9,408 nt of DNA from an uncultured Actinomycetes bacterium. GTDB lineage: Bacteria > Actinomycetota > Thermoleophilia > Gaiellales > F1-60-MAGs149. The translations under genes were made by a program, and so were the position numbers. Below, one piece after another: positions 1 to 7,906 of the stretch. The notes under the pieces were generated by a model. The model saw only the letters and a list, made by a program, of their open reading frames with translations. It made no database searches and had not been told where the DNA came from. The stretch spans positions 1 through 9,408 of the forward strand of contig CAIQOY010000293.1 of NCBI GenBank assembly GCA_903873565.1. The letters are read 5' to 3'. The first letter of the stretch is position 1, and each line of letters opens with the position of its first letter.

Positions 1-525
1 AACGCGATCGGCAAGGGCCAGATCGCGCCGGGCGGGGTGGGGGCGAGCGAGATCGCCCGCGGCGCCGTCGGGCCGTCGGAGCTGGCGCAGCTGCCCGGCG
101 CCCGCGTCTACCTCGCGGAGGGCACGCGCGTCGACCTGGCCGCCGGCGCTCGCACGACGCTGAGCTTCGGGGCCCGCGCCTACAGCCAGGGCGGCGTCTG
201 GTCGGACGCCCAGCCCGACCGGCTGACCGCGCCCGTGGCCGGGGTCTACCAGGTGACGGCGGGGGTGGTGTTCGACGACGCCAGCATCGGCAGTGGATCA
301 CGCGCCATGTGGATCGTGGACCCGGCTTCAGGAATCGTGTTCTCGGGTGACCGGGAGAATGGAGTCAGCGCGAACGCTCGGACTGAGATGAACGCGGGGA
401 CCATTGTCCATCTCGAGGTGGGACAGTCCGTGTCAATTCAAGTGGAACAGACCTCAGGCCGTGACCTCGCCGTCCTCGGAAACGGCCAGCAAACGGCTCT
501 GGCCCTGCAGTTCCTGAGTCCGTAG
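1..525 (+). CDS. C1q/TNF-like surface or structural protein, 5'-truncated by window edge
   Basis: The frame is open from base 1 to a TAG stop at 523-525, so 174 C-terminal residues are visible and the true start lies to the left. Residues 1-33 are short degenerate repeats of the type G-x-I-A-x-G-x-V-G-x-S-E-I/L-A, a pattern seen in extracellular repeat or fibre-like proteins. From about residue 36 (ARVYL) to the end the sequence resembles bacterial C1q/TNF-like jelly-roll domains: an ARVYL opening, an RLTAPVAGVYQVTAGV core strand, and a C-terminal beta strand ALALQFLSP. Such domains usually trimerise and are found on secreted or spore/cell-surface proteins; the ligand here cannot be told. No membrane anchor is visible in this part. 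Codon usage changes abruptly near base 291 (see findings). The gene has no evident functional link to the ribosomal operon that follows. Domain assignment is from pattern recognition, fairly confident; the exact role is unknown. Confidence 0.75.
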   Translation, partial: NAIGKGQIAPGGVGASEIARGAVGPSELAQLPGARVYLAEGTRVDLAAGARTTLSFGARAYSQGGVWSDAQPDRLTAPVAGVYQVTAGVVFDDASIGSGSRAMWIVDPASGIVFSGDRENGVSANARTEMNAGTIVHLEVGQSVSIQVEQTSGRDLAVLGNGQQTALALQFLSP

Positions 526-561
526 GGACCCGTCCGACCGGCCGTGTAGAACAGCCGCAAC

Positions 562-602
562 GGCGTTTCGGCGCCCCCAGCGCGGATCCCGCCCCATGGG
601 GG
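562..602 (+). terminator. Weak GC-rich hairpin cluster, possible terminator of the upstream gene
   Basis: Several short inverted repeats lie 36-77 nt after the C1q-like stop. GGCG (562-565) can pair with CGCC (572-575). Alternatively CCCCC (574-578) can pair with GGGGG (598-602) around an inner GCGG/CCGC stem (582-585 with 589-592). CCCCATGGGG at 592-601 is a perfect palindrome. There is no T-tract after any of them, so this is not a classical intrinsic terminator. In such GC-rich DNA, stems of this size also arise by chance. The placement between two co-oriented but unrelated genes, before a candidate promoter, is the main argument. Confidence 0.25.
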
Positions 603-615
603 TGACGGTTCTCGT

Positions 616-644
616 TTGGCGCTTTCGCCCGTTTGCCGTACAGT
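616..644 (+). promoter_or_regulatory. Candidate sigma-70-type promoter of the str-S10 gene cluster
   Basis: TTGGCG at 616-621 matches the -35 consensus TTGACA at four of six bases. TACAGT at 639-644 matches TATAAT at four of six and fits the TAnnnT form. The spacer is exactly 17 bp. The expected transcription start is near 651, giving an rpsL leader of about 70 nt. It is the best-spaced candidate I found in the only sizeable non-coding gap, which is also less GC-rich than its surroundings. It is inferred from motif matching only; other promoters may exist further upstream. Confidence 0.4.
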
Positions 645-653
645 TCCCCGGTC

Positions 654-693
654 GCGACTCCGGTCGCCTCTCTCAACGTGCGCCCTCGGGCGC
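654..693 (+). promoter_or_regulatory. Two compact hairpins in the rpsL 5' leader
   Basis: Hairpin 1: GCGAC (654-658) pairs with GTCGC (663-667) around the loop TCCG. In RNA this is a C(UCCG)G tetraloop of the very stable UNCG class. Hairpin 2: GCGCC (680-684) pairs with GGCGC (689-693) around CTCG. Both lie just downstream of the predicted transcription start and upstream of the rpsL ribosome binding site. They may protect the 5' end of a long mRNA, or form part of a ribosomal-protein-binding leader. Pairing is seen directly; function is inferred. Confidence 0.4.
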
Positions 694-700
694 CCGACCC

Positions 701-716
701 ACCCTCCGATAGAGGT
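701..716 (+). promoter_or_regulatory. rpsL ribosome binding site with a possible sequestering helix
   Basis: AGAGGT at 711-716 is the only Shine-Dalgarno-like sequence next to the conserved S12 N-terminus, and it decides the TTG start at 720. Only 4 nt lie between AGAGG and the TTG, shorter than usual. The ACC and TC parts of ACCCTC (701-706) can pair with GAGGT (712-716), with one C bulged, around the loop CGATA. This would mask the Shine-Dalgarno. The helix is small, so a regulatory role is speculative. Confidence 0.45.
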
Positions 717-719
717 CCT

Positions 720-1088
720 TTGCCCACTATCAATCAGCTCGTGCGCAAGCCGCGCACGCCCGAGAAGTCGAAGAACAAGACGCCCGCGCTGAAGGGCGCC
801 CCGCAGAAGCGCGGCGTCTGCACGCGCGTCTACACGACGACCCCGAAGAAGCCGAACTCGGCCCTGCGGAAGGTCGCGCGCGTCCGGCTCTCGAACGGCA
901 TGGAGGTCACGGCCTACATCCCGGGCATCGGCCACAACCTGCAGGAGCACTCGGTCGTGCTGATCCGCGGCGGCCGCGTGAAGGACCTGCCGGGCATCCG
1001 CTACAAGATCGTCCGCGCCGCGCTCGACACCTCGGGCGTCGCGGACCGCAAGCAGGCCCGCTCCAAGTACGGGGCCAAGAAGTCCTAA
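720..1088 (+). CDS. rpsL: 30S ribosomal protein S12 (uS12)
   Basis: S12 sits at the decoding centre of the small subunit and checks codon-anticodon fit. The 122-residue product has the family length and its hallmark segments: NQLVRKPR near the N-terminus, QKRGVCTRVYTTTPKKPNSA, and GGRVKDLPG. Lys43 and Lys88, the sites of classical streptomycin-resistance mutations, are both lysine, so this is a wild-type, streptomycin-sensitive-type S12. Asp89, the methylthiolated aspartate in some bacteria, is present. I place the start at TTG 720 because the next codons give P-T-I-N-Q-L, aligning with the family N-terminus, and AGAGG precedes it. An earlier in-frame TTG at 633 would add 29 unrelated residues encoded by the leader. 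It is the first gene of the str operon. Its TAA stop overlaps the rpsG ATG by one base (TAATG, 1086-1090). Confidence 0.97.
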   Translation: MPTINQLVRKPRTPEKSKNKTPALKGAPQKRGVCTRVYTTTPKKPNSALRKVARVRLSNGMEVTAYIPGIGHNLQEHSVVLIRGGRVKDLPGIRYKIVRAALDTSGVADRKQARSKYGAKKS

Positions 1089-1558
1089 TGCCCCGTCGCG
1101 CTGACATCGTCCCCCGCGAGCTCGTGGCCGATCCGGTCTACGGGTCCACCCTGGTCACGCAGGTGATCAACAAGGTGATGCTCGACGGCAAGCGCTCCAC
1201 CGCGGAGCAGATCGTCTACGGCGCCCTGGCCATCGTGGCCGAGAAGTCCGGCCGCGAGCCGGTCGAGGTGCTGGACCAGGCGATCAAGTCGGTCACGCCG
1301 GTCCTCGAGACCCGCAGCCGGCGCGTCGGCGGCGCCAACTACCAGGTGCCCGTCGAGGTCCCCGCCCGCCGCGCCCGCACCCTCGCCGTGCGCTGGCTGG
1401 TGACGTTCGCGCGGCAGCGCCGCGAGCGCGGCTCGGACGAGCGCCTGGCCGCCGAGATCCTGGACGCGACCAACCAGCAGGGCGGCGCGTTCAAGCGCAA
1501 GGACGACATCTACCGCATGGCCCAGGCCAACAAGGCCTTCGCCCACTACCGCTGGTAA
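1088..1558 (+). CDS. rpsG: 30S ribosomal protein S7 (uS7)
   Basis: S7 is a primary 16S rRNA-binding protein that nucleates assembly of the 30S head and lines the E/P-site tRNA region. The product is 156 residues, a typical bacterial length. It shows the family signatures: an N-terminal basic stretch, INKVMLDGKRSTAE, the SRRVGGANYQVPVEV segment, RWLVTFARQR, and the C-terminal MAQANKAFAHYRW. The ATG at 1088 shares its A with the rpsL stop and no good Shine-Dalgarno precedes it. Translation therefore probably depends on ribosomes finishing rpsL. In E. coli S7 represses its operon by binding the rpsL-rpsG intercistronic region; here that region does not exist. Five bases separate its TAA from fusA. 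Confidence 0.97.
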   Translation: MPRRADIVPRELVADPVYGSTLVTQVINKVMLDGKRSTAEQIVYGALAIVAEKSGREPVEVLDQAIKSVTPVLETRSRRVGGANYQVPVEVPARRARTLAVRWLVTFARQRRERGSDERLAAEILDATNQQGGAFKRKDDIYRMAQANKAFAHYRW

Positions 1559-1563
1559 TCCCC

Positions 1564-3675
1564 ATGAGCACCGTTATCGAGACCCAGACCGAATCGACCG
1601 CGCCCGCGGCCAGCGAGCTCGGCAAGTTCCGCAACATCGGGATCATGGCCCACATCGACGCGGGCAAGACCACCGTGACCGAGCGCATCCTGTTCTACAC
1701 GGGGCGCACCCACAAGCTGGGCGAGGTCCACGAGGGCGCCGCGACGATGGACTGGATGGTCCAGGAGCAGGAGCGCGGCATCACGATCACCTCGGCGGCC
1801 ACGACGGCGCTGTGGTCGGGCCACCGGATCAACATCATCGATACACCCGGGCACGTGGACTTCACCGTCGAGGTGGAGCGCTCGCTGCGCGTCCTCGACG
1901 GCGCGGTCGCCGTGTTCGACTCGGTCGCCGGCGTCCAGCCGCAGTCCGAGACCGTCTGGCGCCAGGCCGACAAGTACGCCGTCCCGCGCATCGCGTTCGT
2001 CAACAAGATGGACCGCGTCGGCGCCGACTTCGACTTCGTCAAGCAGACGATCATCGACCGCCTGGGCGCGAACCCCGTCGCCATCCAGATCCCGATCGGC
2101 GCGGAGGAGGACTTCCGCGGCATCGTCGACCTGGTGCGCATGAAGGCGATCCTCTTCGACCAGGACGAGCGCGGCCTGTCCTGGACCGAGTCGGACCCCG
2201 AGGGCGACCTGCTGGCCGCCGCCGAGCTGGCCCGCCACGAGCTCGTCGAGGCCGTCGCCGACCACGACGAGGAGATCATGCTGGCCTTCCTCGAGGACCA
2301 GCCGATCGACGAGCAGGCGCTGGTGGCCGCGATCCGCGCCGCCACGCTCGACCTCTCGATCACCCCGCTCCTGTGCGGCACCGCCTTCAAGAACAAGGGC
2401 GTCCAGCAGCTGCTCGACGCCGTCGTCGCCTACCTGCCGAGCCCGCTCGACATCCCGCCCGTGACCGGCACCAAGCCGCGCTCGGACGAGGAGGTCACGC
2501 GCGAGGCCAAGCTCGACGCCCCGTTCGCGGCGCTGGCCTTCAAGGTCATGAGCGACCCGTTCGTCGGCAAGCTGACCTACTTCCGCGTCTACTCCGGCAC
2601 CCTCAGCGCCGGCTCGCCCGTCTACAACGCGTCGACGGACAAGAAGGAGCGCGTGGGCCGCATCCTCCAGATGCACGCCAACCACCGCGAGGAGCGCGAG
2701 GAGATCGGCGCCGGCGAGATCGCGGCCGCGGTCGGCCTCAAGGCCACCACGACGGGCGACACCCTCTGCGACGAGAAGAACGCGGTGCTGCTCGAGTCGA
2801 TCGACTTCCCCGAGCCGGTCATCGAGGTCGCCGTCGAGCCCAAGACCAAGGCCGACCAGGACAAGCTCGCGACGGCGCTCCAGCGCCTCTCCGAGGAGGA
2901 CCCGACCTTCCGCGTCAAGACGGACGAGGAGACGGGCCAGACGCTGATCGCCGGCATGGGCGAGCTGCACCTCGAGATCATCGTGGACCGCCTGATGCGC
3001 GAGTTCTCCGTCGACGCCAACGTCGGCAAGCCGCAGGTGGCCTACCGCGAGACGATCCGCAAGGCCGTCGAGAAGGTCCAGGGCAAGTTCGTCCGCCAGA
3101 CCGGCGGCCGCGGCCAGTACGGCGACGTCTGGCTGCGCGTCGAGCCGACCGAGCCGGGCGAGGGCTACTCCTTCGCCTCGGAGATCGTCGGCGGCGTCGT
3201 GCCGAAGGACTACCACAACGCCGTGGAGCAGGGCGCCCGCGAGGCGCTCGAGACCGGCGTCATCGCCGGCTTCCCCGTGGTCGACGTCAAGGTCGCCCTC
3301 GTGGACGGCTCGTACCACGACGTCGACTCGTCCGAGATGGCCTTCAAGATCGCCGGCTCAATGGCCCTCAAGGAGGGCCTGCGCAAGGGCGACTCGGCGC
3401 TGCTCGAGCCGATCTTCGCGGTCGAGGTCGTGACGCCCGAGGAGTACATGGGCGACGTGATCGGCGACCTCAACAGCCGGCGCGGCCGCGTCGAGGGCAT
3501 GGAGCCCCGCGGCAACGCGCAGGTGATCACGGCCCGCGTCCCGCTCGCCGAGATGTTCGGCTACGCGACCGACGTGCGCTCCCTCTCGCAGGGGCGCGCC
3601 ACCTACACCATGCAGTTCCTCCGCTACGAGGAAGTGCCCAAGAACATCGCCGAGACGATCACGTCGAAGGCGTGA
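1564..3675 (+). CDS. fusA: Elongation factor G (EF-G), translocase GTPase
   Basis: EF-G catalyses GTP-driven translocation of tRNA and mRNA, and takes part in ribosome recycling with RRF. The protein is 703 residues, full length. Visible GTPase motifs are G1 AHIDAGKTT (29-37), the switch I segment RGITITSA (71-78), G3 DTPGHVDF (93-100) with the catalytic His97, G4 NKMD (147-150), and a G5-like GTAFKNKG starting at residue 272. The domain IV tip loop YHDVDSSEMAFKIAGS begins at residue 584, with His585 in the position that reaches the decoding centre. The N-terminus is about 12 residues longer than in E. coli, rich in T, E, S and A. ATG 1564 is the only ATG, GTG or TTG in frame between the rpsG stop and the G1 motif, so the extension looks real. 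There is no clear Shine-Dalgarno and the gap to rpsG is 5 nt, so coupled initiation is likely. Confidence 0.98.
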   Translation: MSTVIETQTESTAPAASELGKFRNIGIMAHIDAGKTTVTERILFYTGRTHKLGEVHEGAATMDWMVQEQERGITITSAATTALWSGHRINIIDTPGHVDFTVEVERSLRVLDGAVAVFDSVAGVQPQSETVWRQADKYAVPRIAFVNKMDRVGADFDFVKQTIIDRLGANPVAIQIPIGAEEDFRGIVDLVRMKAILFDQDERGLSWTESDPEGDLLAAAELARHELVEAVADHDEEIMLAFLEDQPIDEQALVAAIRAATLDLSITPLLCGTAFKNKGVQQLLDAVVAYLPSPLDIPPVTGTKPRSDEEVTREAKLDAPFAALAFKVMSDPFVGKLTYFRVYSGTLSAGSPVYNASTDKKERVGRILQMHANHREEREEIGAGEIAAAVGLKATTTGDTLCDEKNAVLLESIDFPEPVIEVAVEPKTKADQDKLATALQRLSEEDPTFRVKTDEETGQTLIAGMGELHLEIIVDRLMREFSVDANVGKPQVAYRETIRKAVEKVQGKFVRQTGGRGQYGDVWLRVEPTEPGEGYSFASEIVGGVVPKDYHNAVEQGAREALETGVIAGFPVVDVKVALVDGSYHDVDSSEMAFKIAGSMALKEGLRKGDSALLEPIFAVEVVTPEEYMGDVIGDLNSRRGRVEGMEPRGNAQVITARVPLAEMFGYATDVRSLSQGRATYTMQFLRYEEVPKNIAETITSKA

Positions 3676-3730
3676 GCACGTAGACCACGACACGAGAAAG
3701 ACTGACGACCAGGGAGCCCCGGAGAAGACG
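3676..3730 (+). promoter_or_regulatory. fusA-tuf spacer with the tuf ribosome binding site
   Basis: This 55-nt stretch is the only real intercistronic gap in the operon. It is purine- and A-rich compared with its surroundings (for example GAGAAAGACTGACGACCAGG), which would keep the tuf initiation region unfolded. GGAG at 3721-3724 sits 6 nt before the tuf ATG and is a well-placed Shine-Dalgarno; a second GGGAG lies just upstream. I see no convincing -35/-10 pair inside the gap, so a separate tuf promoter is not supported here. Confidence 0.6.
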
Positions 3731-4913
<1,183 letters not shown>

Positions 4914-4915
<2 letters not shown>

Positions 4916-4923
4916 GACCATTG
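4914..4923 (+). promoter_or_regulatory. rpsJ ribosome binding site overlapping the tuf stop, with TTG start
   Basis: AGGA (4914-4917) overlaps the last two bases of the tuf TAG stop and lies only 3 nt before the TTG at 4921. It is the sole Shine-Dalgarno-like sequence near the conserved S10 N-terminus. The arrangement means a ribosome terminating on tuf covers the rpsJ initiation site, so reinitiation is the likely mode. Confidence 0.5.
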
Positions 4924-5229
4924 GCCGAGCAGAAGATCCGCATCCGCCTCAAGGGCTACGACCACCAGACGCTGGACCGGTCGGCAAAGGACATCGTCGA
5001 CACGGCGGTGCGCTCCGGCGCGACCGTGTCCGGCCCGGTGCCCCTGCCCACGGAGAAGAACGTCTACTGCGTGATCCGGTCGCCGTTCAAGGACAAGGAC
5101 TCGCGTGAGCACTTCGAGATCCGGACCCACAAGCGGCTGATCGACATCCATTCCCCCACGCCGAAGACGGTCGACTCGCTGATGCGGCTCGATCTGCCCG
5201 CCGGCATCGACATCGAGATCAAGCTCTAG
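4921..5229 (+). CDS. rpsJ: 30S ribosomal protein S10 (uS10, NusE)
   Basis: S10 is a 30S head protein. As NusE it also partners NusB in transcription antitermination of rRNA operons and binds NusG, coupling transcription to translation. The product is 102 residues, the standard size, beginning with (M)AEQKIRIRLKGYDHQTLD and ending IDIEIKL. The central FEIRTHKRLIDIHSPTPKTVDSLM contains the family's best-known block. I chose TTG 4921 because the next codons match the family N-terminus exactly and it gives the family length; the frame stays open upstream into tuf, so a longest-frame call would be wrong. It is the first gene of the S10 operon, 5 nt after tuf. Arginine codons are mostly CGG (5 of 9), unlike tuf. 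Four bases separate it from rplC. Confidence 0.97.
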   Translation: MAEQKIRIRLKGYDHQTLDRSAKDIVDTAVRSGATVSGPVPLPTEKNVYCVIRSPFKDKDSREHFEIRTHKRLIDIHSPTPKTVDSLMRLDLPAGIDIEIKL

Positions 5230-5233
5230 CGAC

Positions 5234-5851
5234 ATGAAGGCAATCATCGGACGCAAGCTGGGCATGACCCAGCTCTTCACGGAGGACGGGGCGCGCCTGC
5301 CCGTCACCGTGATCGAGGCGGGCCCGTGCCCGATCGTCGGCGTGCGCACCGCCGAGGCGGATGGGTACGACGGCGTGCAGCTCGCGTACGAGGCCGTCGA
5401 TCGCGACGACATCTCGAAGCCCGAGGCCGGCCACCTGGCCAAGGCGGGGGTCGGGCCCCACAAGCACCTGCGGGAGTTCCGCGGCACCACCGAGCTCGCC
5501 GTCGGCGAGGCGGTGACCGTCGCGGTGTTCGGGCCGGGCGACCACATCAAGGTCTCCGGCACGAGCGTCGGCAAGGGCTTCGCGGGCACGATCAAGCGGC
5601 ACAACTTCAGCCGCGGCCCCGTCACGCACGGCTCGCACAACGTCCGCGCGCCCGGCTCGATCGGCCAGTCCGCCTGGCCGTCGCGCGTCTTCAAGGGCAA
5701 GCGGATGGCGGGCCAGATGGGCAACGAGCGGGTCACCCAGCGCGGGCTGACCGTGGTCGACGTCGACCCGCAGCGCAACGTGCTGCTGGTGTCGGGCGCG
5801 GTCCCGGGCCCGACCGGCGGGCTCGTGGAGATCCGGGAGGACGCGCACTGA
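5234..5851 (+). CDS. rplC: 50S ribosomal protein L3 (uL3)
   Basis: L3 binds 23S rRNA early in assembly and sends a loop towards the peptidyl-transferase centre. The product is 205 residues, typical. Conserved segments seen: IIGRKLGMTQLFTEDG (N-terminus), KPEAGHLAKAGV, GTSVGKGFAGTIKRHNF, and PGSIGQ followed by VFKGKRMAGQMGNERVT. The central-loop position corresponding to E. coli Gln150, methylated by PrmB, is Ala147 here, within GQSAWPSRV. I recall alanine at this site in other actinobacterial L3 proteins. The ATG at 5234 follows rpsJ by 4 nt with no clear Shine-Dalgarno, suggesting coupling. The TGA stop overlaps the rplD ATG (TGATG, 5849-5853). Confidence 0.97.
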   Translation: MKAIIGRKLGMTQLFTEDGARLPVTVIEAGPCPIVGVRTAEADGYDGVQLAYEAVDRDDISKPEAGHLAKAGVGPHKHLREFRGTTELAVGEAVTVAVFGPGDHIKVSGTSVGKGFAGTIKRHNFSRGPVTHGSHNVRAPGSIGQSAWPSRVFKGKRMAGQMGNERVTQRGLTVVDVDPQRNVLLVSGAVPGPTGGLVEIREDAH

Positions 5852-6486
5852 TGGCCCTCACCGCCCCCATCGTCGGCGGCAAGGGCACCGTGCCCCTGCC
5901 CGAGGCCGTGTTCGGCGTCGAGGCCGCGGCCGGGCTCCTGCACGAGGTCGTGACCGCGGAGAACGCCGGTCGCCGCCAGGGCACGCACGCCACCAAGACC
6001 CGCGGCATGGTCGCGGGCGGCCGCGCCAAGCCGTTCCGCCAGAAGGGCACCGGCCGCGCCCGCCAGGGCACGACCCGCGCCCCGCAGTTCACGGGCGGCG
6101 GCGCCGTGTTCGGCCCGCAGCCGCGCTCCTACGCGGTCAAGGTCAACAAGAAGGCGTACCGGAAGGCCCGCTGCATGGGCCTCTCGCAGCACGCCCGGCT
6201 CGGCACGATCGGCGTCTTCGCCGCGGGCGGCTTCGACGCCCCCAAGACGAAGGACGCCCTCGCGCTCGTCGACGGCTGGATGGAGGCGCCCCTCGTGGTC
6301 GTCGTGCAGCCCGACGAGGAGGCCGCGGCCCTGTCGTTCCGCAACCTGCCGCGCTCCGCGGTGCTGACCCCGGCCGAGGTCTCGGTCGGCGATCTGCTGT
6401 GGGCGCGCCGGCTGCTCGTCTCCGAGGCCGCGCTCGCCGAGATCGTGCGCATCCTCGGCCCGGCGGCGAAGGAGGCCGTGGCATGA
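5851..6486 (+). CDS. rplD: 50S ribosomal protein L4 (uL4)
   Basis: L4 is an early-assembly 50S protein whose extended loop lines the exit tunnel. In E. coli it also represses the S10 operon. The product is 211 residues. The hallmark loop RQKGTGRARQGTTRAPQF begins at residue 63 and runs into GGGAVFGPQPRSYAVKVNKKAYRKA; the C-terminal globular part ends with the RRLLVSEAALAEIVRIL helix. The ATG at 5851 shares its A with the rplC TGA, and GGGAGG at 5835-5840 lies 10 nt before it. The frame is open far upstream across rplC, but only this start gives the family N-terminus. The E. coli-type S10 leader on which L4 acts has no equivalent before rpsJ. The stop overlaps rplW by 4 nt (ATGA). Confidence 0.97.
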   Translation: MALTAPIVGGKGTVPLPEAVFGVEAAAGLLHEVVTAENAGRRQGTHATKTRGMVAGGRAKPFRQKGTGRARQGTTRAPQFTGGGAVFGPQPRSYAVKVNKKAYRKARCMGLSQHARLGTIGVFAAGGFDAPKTKDALALVDGWMEAPLVVVVQPDEEAAALSFRNLPRSAVLTPAEVSVGDLLWARRLLVSEAALAEIVRILGPAAKEAVA

Positions 6487-6784
6487 GCTCGACCACGCCC
6501 GACGCCCGCTCCGTGATCCTCGGCCCCGTCGTCAGCGAGAAGTCGTACTCGCTGACGGAGAGCGGCAAGTACACGTTCCGCGTGCACCCCGACGCCCACA
6601 AGACCCAGGTCCGTCAGGCGATCGAGGAGATCTTCGGCGTCGACGTCGTCGAGGTCCGCATGGTCAACGTGCCGTCCAAGCCGAAGCGCCGCGGCGTCCA
6701 CCGCGGCACGCGGCCCGGCGGCAAGAAGGCCGTCGTGCAGGTCGCCGCGGGCCAGTCCATCCCGATCTTCGAGGGGGTCGCGTA

Positions 6785-6785
<1 letters not shown>
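6483..6785 (+). CDS. rplW: 50S ribosomal protein L23 (uL23)
   Basis: L23 sits at the tunnel exit and is the docking site for trigger factor and signal recognition particle. The product is 100 residues, normal for the family. It shows VILGPVVSEKSYSL (N-terminal helix start), YTFRVHPDAHKTQVRQAIEEIFGVDVVEVRMVNVPSKPKRRG and a C-terminal strand AVVQVAAGQSIPIFEG. The ATG at 6483 overlaps the rplD TGA in an ATGA arrangement and is preceded by a strong AAGGAGG (6469-6475) with 7-nt spacing, the best Shine-Dalgarno in the window. The TAA stop overlaps the rplB ATG by one base (TAATG, 6783-6787). Confidence 0.96.
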
Positions 6786-7624
<839 letters not shown>

Positions 7625-7627
7625 CGC

Positions 7628-7906
7628 ATGTCCCGGTCGTCGAAGAAGGGTCCCTTCGTGGACACGAGGCTGCTCAAGCGCATCGAGGAGCAGAACGCCA
7701 CGAAGGACAAGAAGATGCTCAAGACCTGGTCGCGCGCGTCGACGATCTTCCCGGAGATGGTCGGCCACACGATCGCGGTCCACGACGGGCGCAAGCACGT
7801 CCCCGTGTTCGTCTCCGAGGCGATGGTCGGGCACAAGCTCGGCGAGTTCGCCCCGACCCGGACCTACCGCGGCCACGCCGCCGACAAGCAGTCGAGGCGC
7901 GGCTGA
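7628..7906 (+). CDS. rpsS: 30S ribosomal protein S19 (uS19)
   Basis: S19 is a 30S head protein that forms a complex with S13 and contacts A-site tRNA. The product is 92 residues, the standard size. Conserved blocks: RSSKKGPFVD at the N-terminus, IKTWSRASTIFPEMVGHTI-like sequence in the middle (here beginning LKTWSR), and HDGRKHVPVFVSEAMVGHKLGEFAPTR ending in RTYRGH. The ATG at 7628 has AGAGG (7617-7621) with 6-nt spacing, overlapping the end of rplB. The TGA stop shares its A with the rplV ATG (TGATG, 7904-7908). Confidence 0.97.
   Translation: MSRSSKKGPFVDTRLLKRIEEQNATKDKKMLKTWSRASTIFPEMVGHTIAVHDGRKHVPVFVSEAMVGHKLGEFAPTRTYRGHAADKQSRRG

Noticed and set aside
633..719. 29-residue N-terminal extension of S12 from an upstream TTG
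   Set aside because: The added residues match nothing in the S12 family, the segment is the structured leader just after the -35 candidate and overlapping the predicted -10, and the conserved N-terminus starts at 720.
438..950. Possible minus-strand gene across the intergenic region
   Set aside because: It overlaps two real coding regions, has no recognisable domain, and its composition reflects the complementary strand.
1546..3318. 590-codon open frame on the minus strand opposite fusA
   Set aside because: It is the complement of a highly GC3-biased EF-G gene, a normal source of long spurious frames in such DNA. Its translation is a low-complexity mix of A, D, G, L, R and V with no recognisable domain.
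1812..3683. 623-codon + strand frame overlapping fusA
   Set aside because: A frame-shifted shadow of fusA; almost entirely R, G, P, A and D, while EF-G in the other frame is complete with all motifs.
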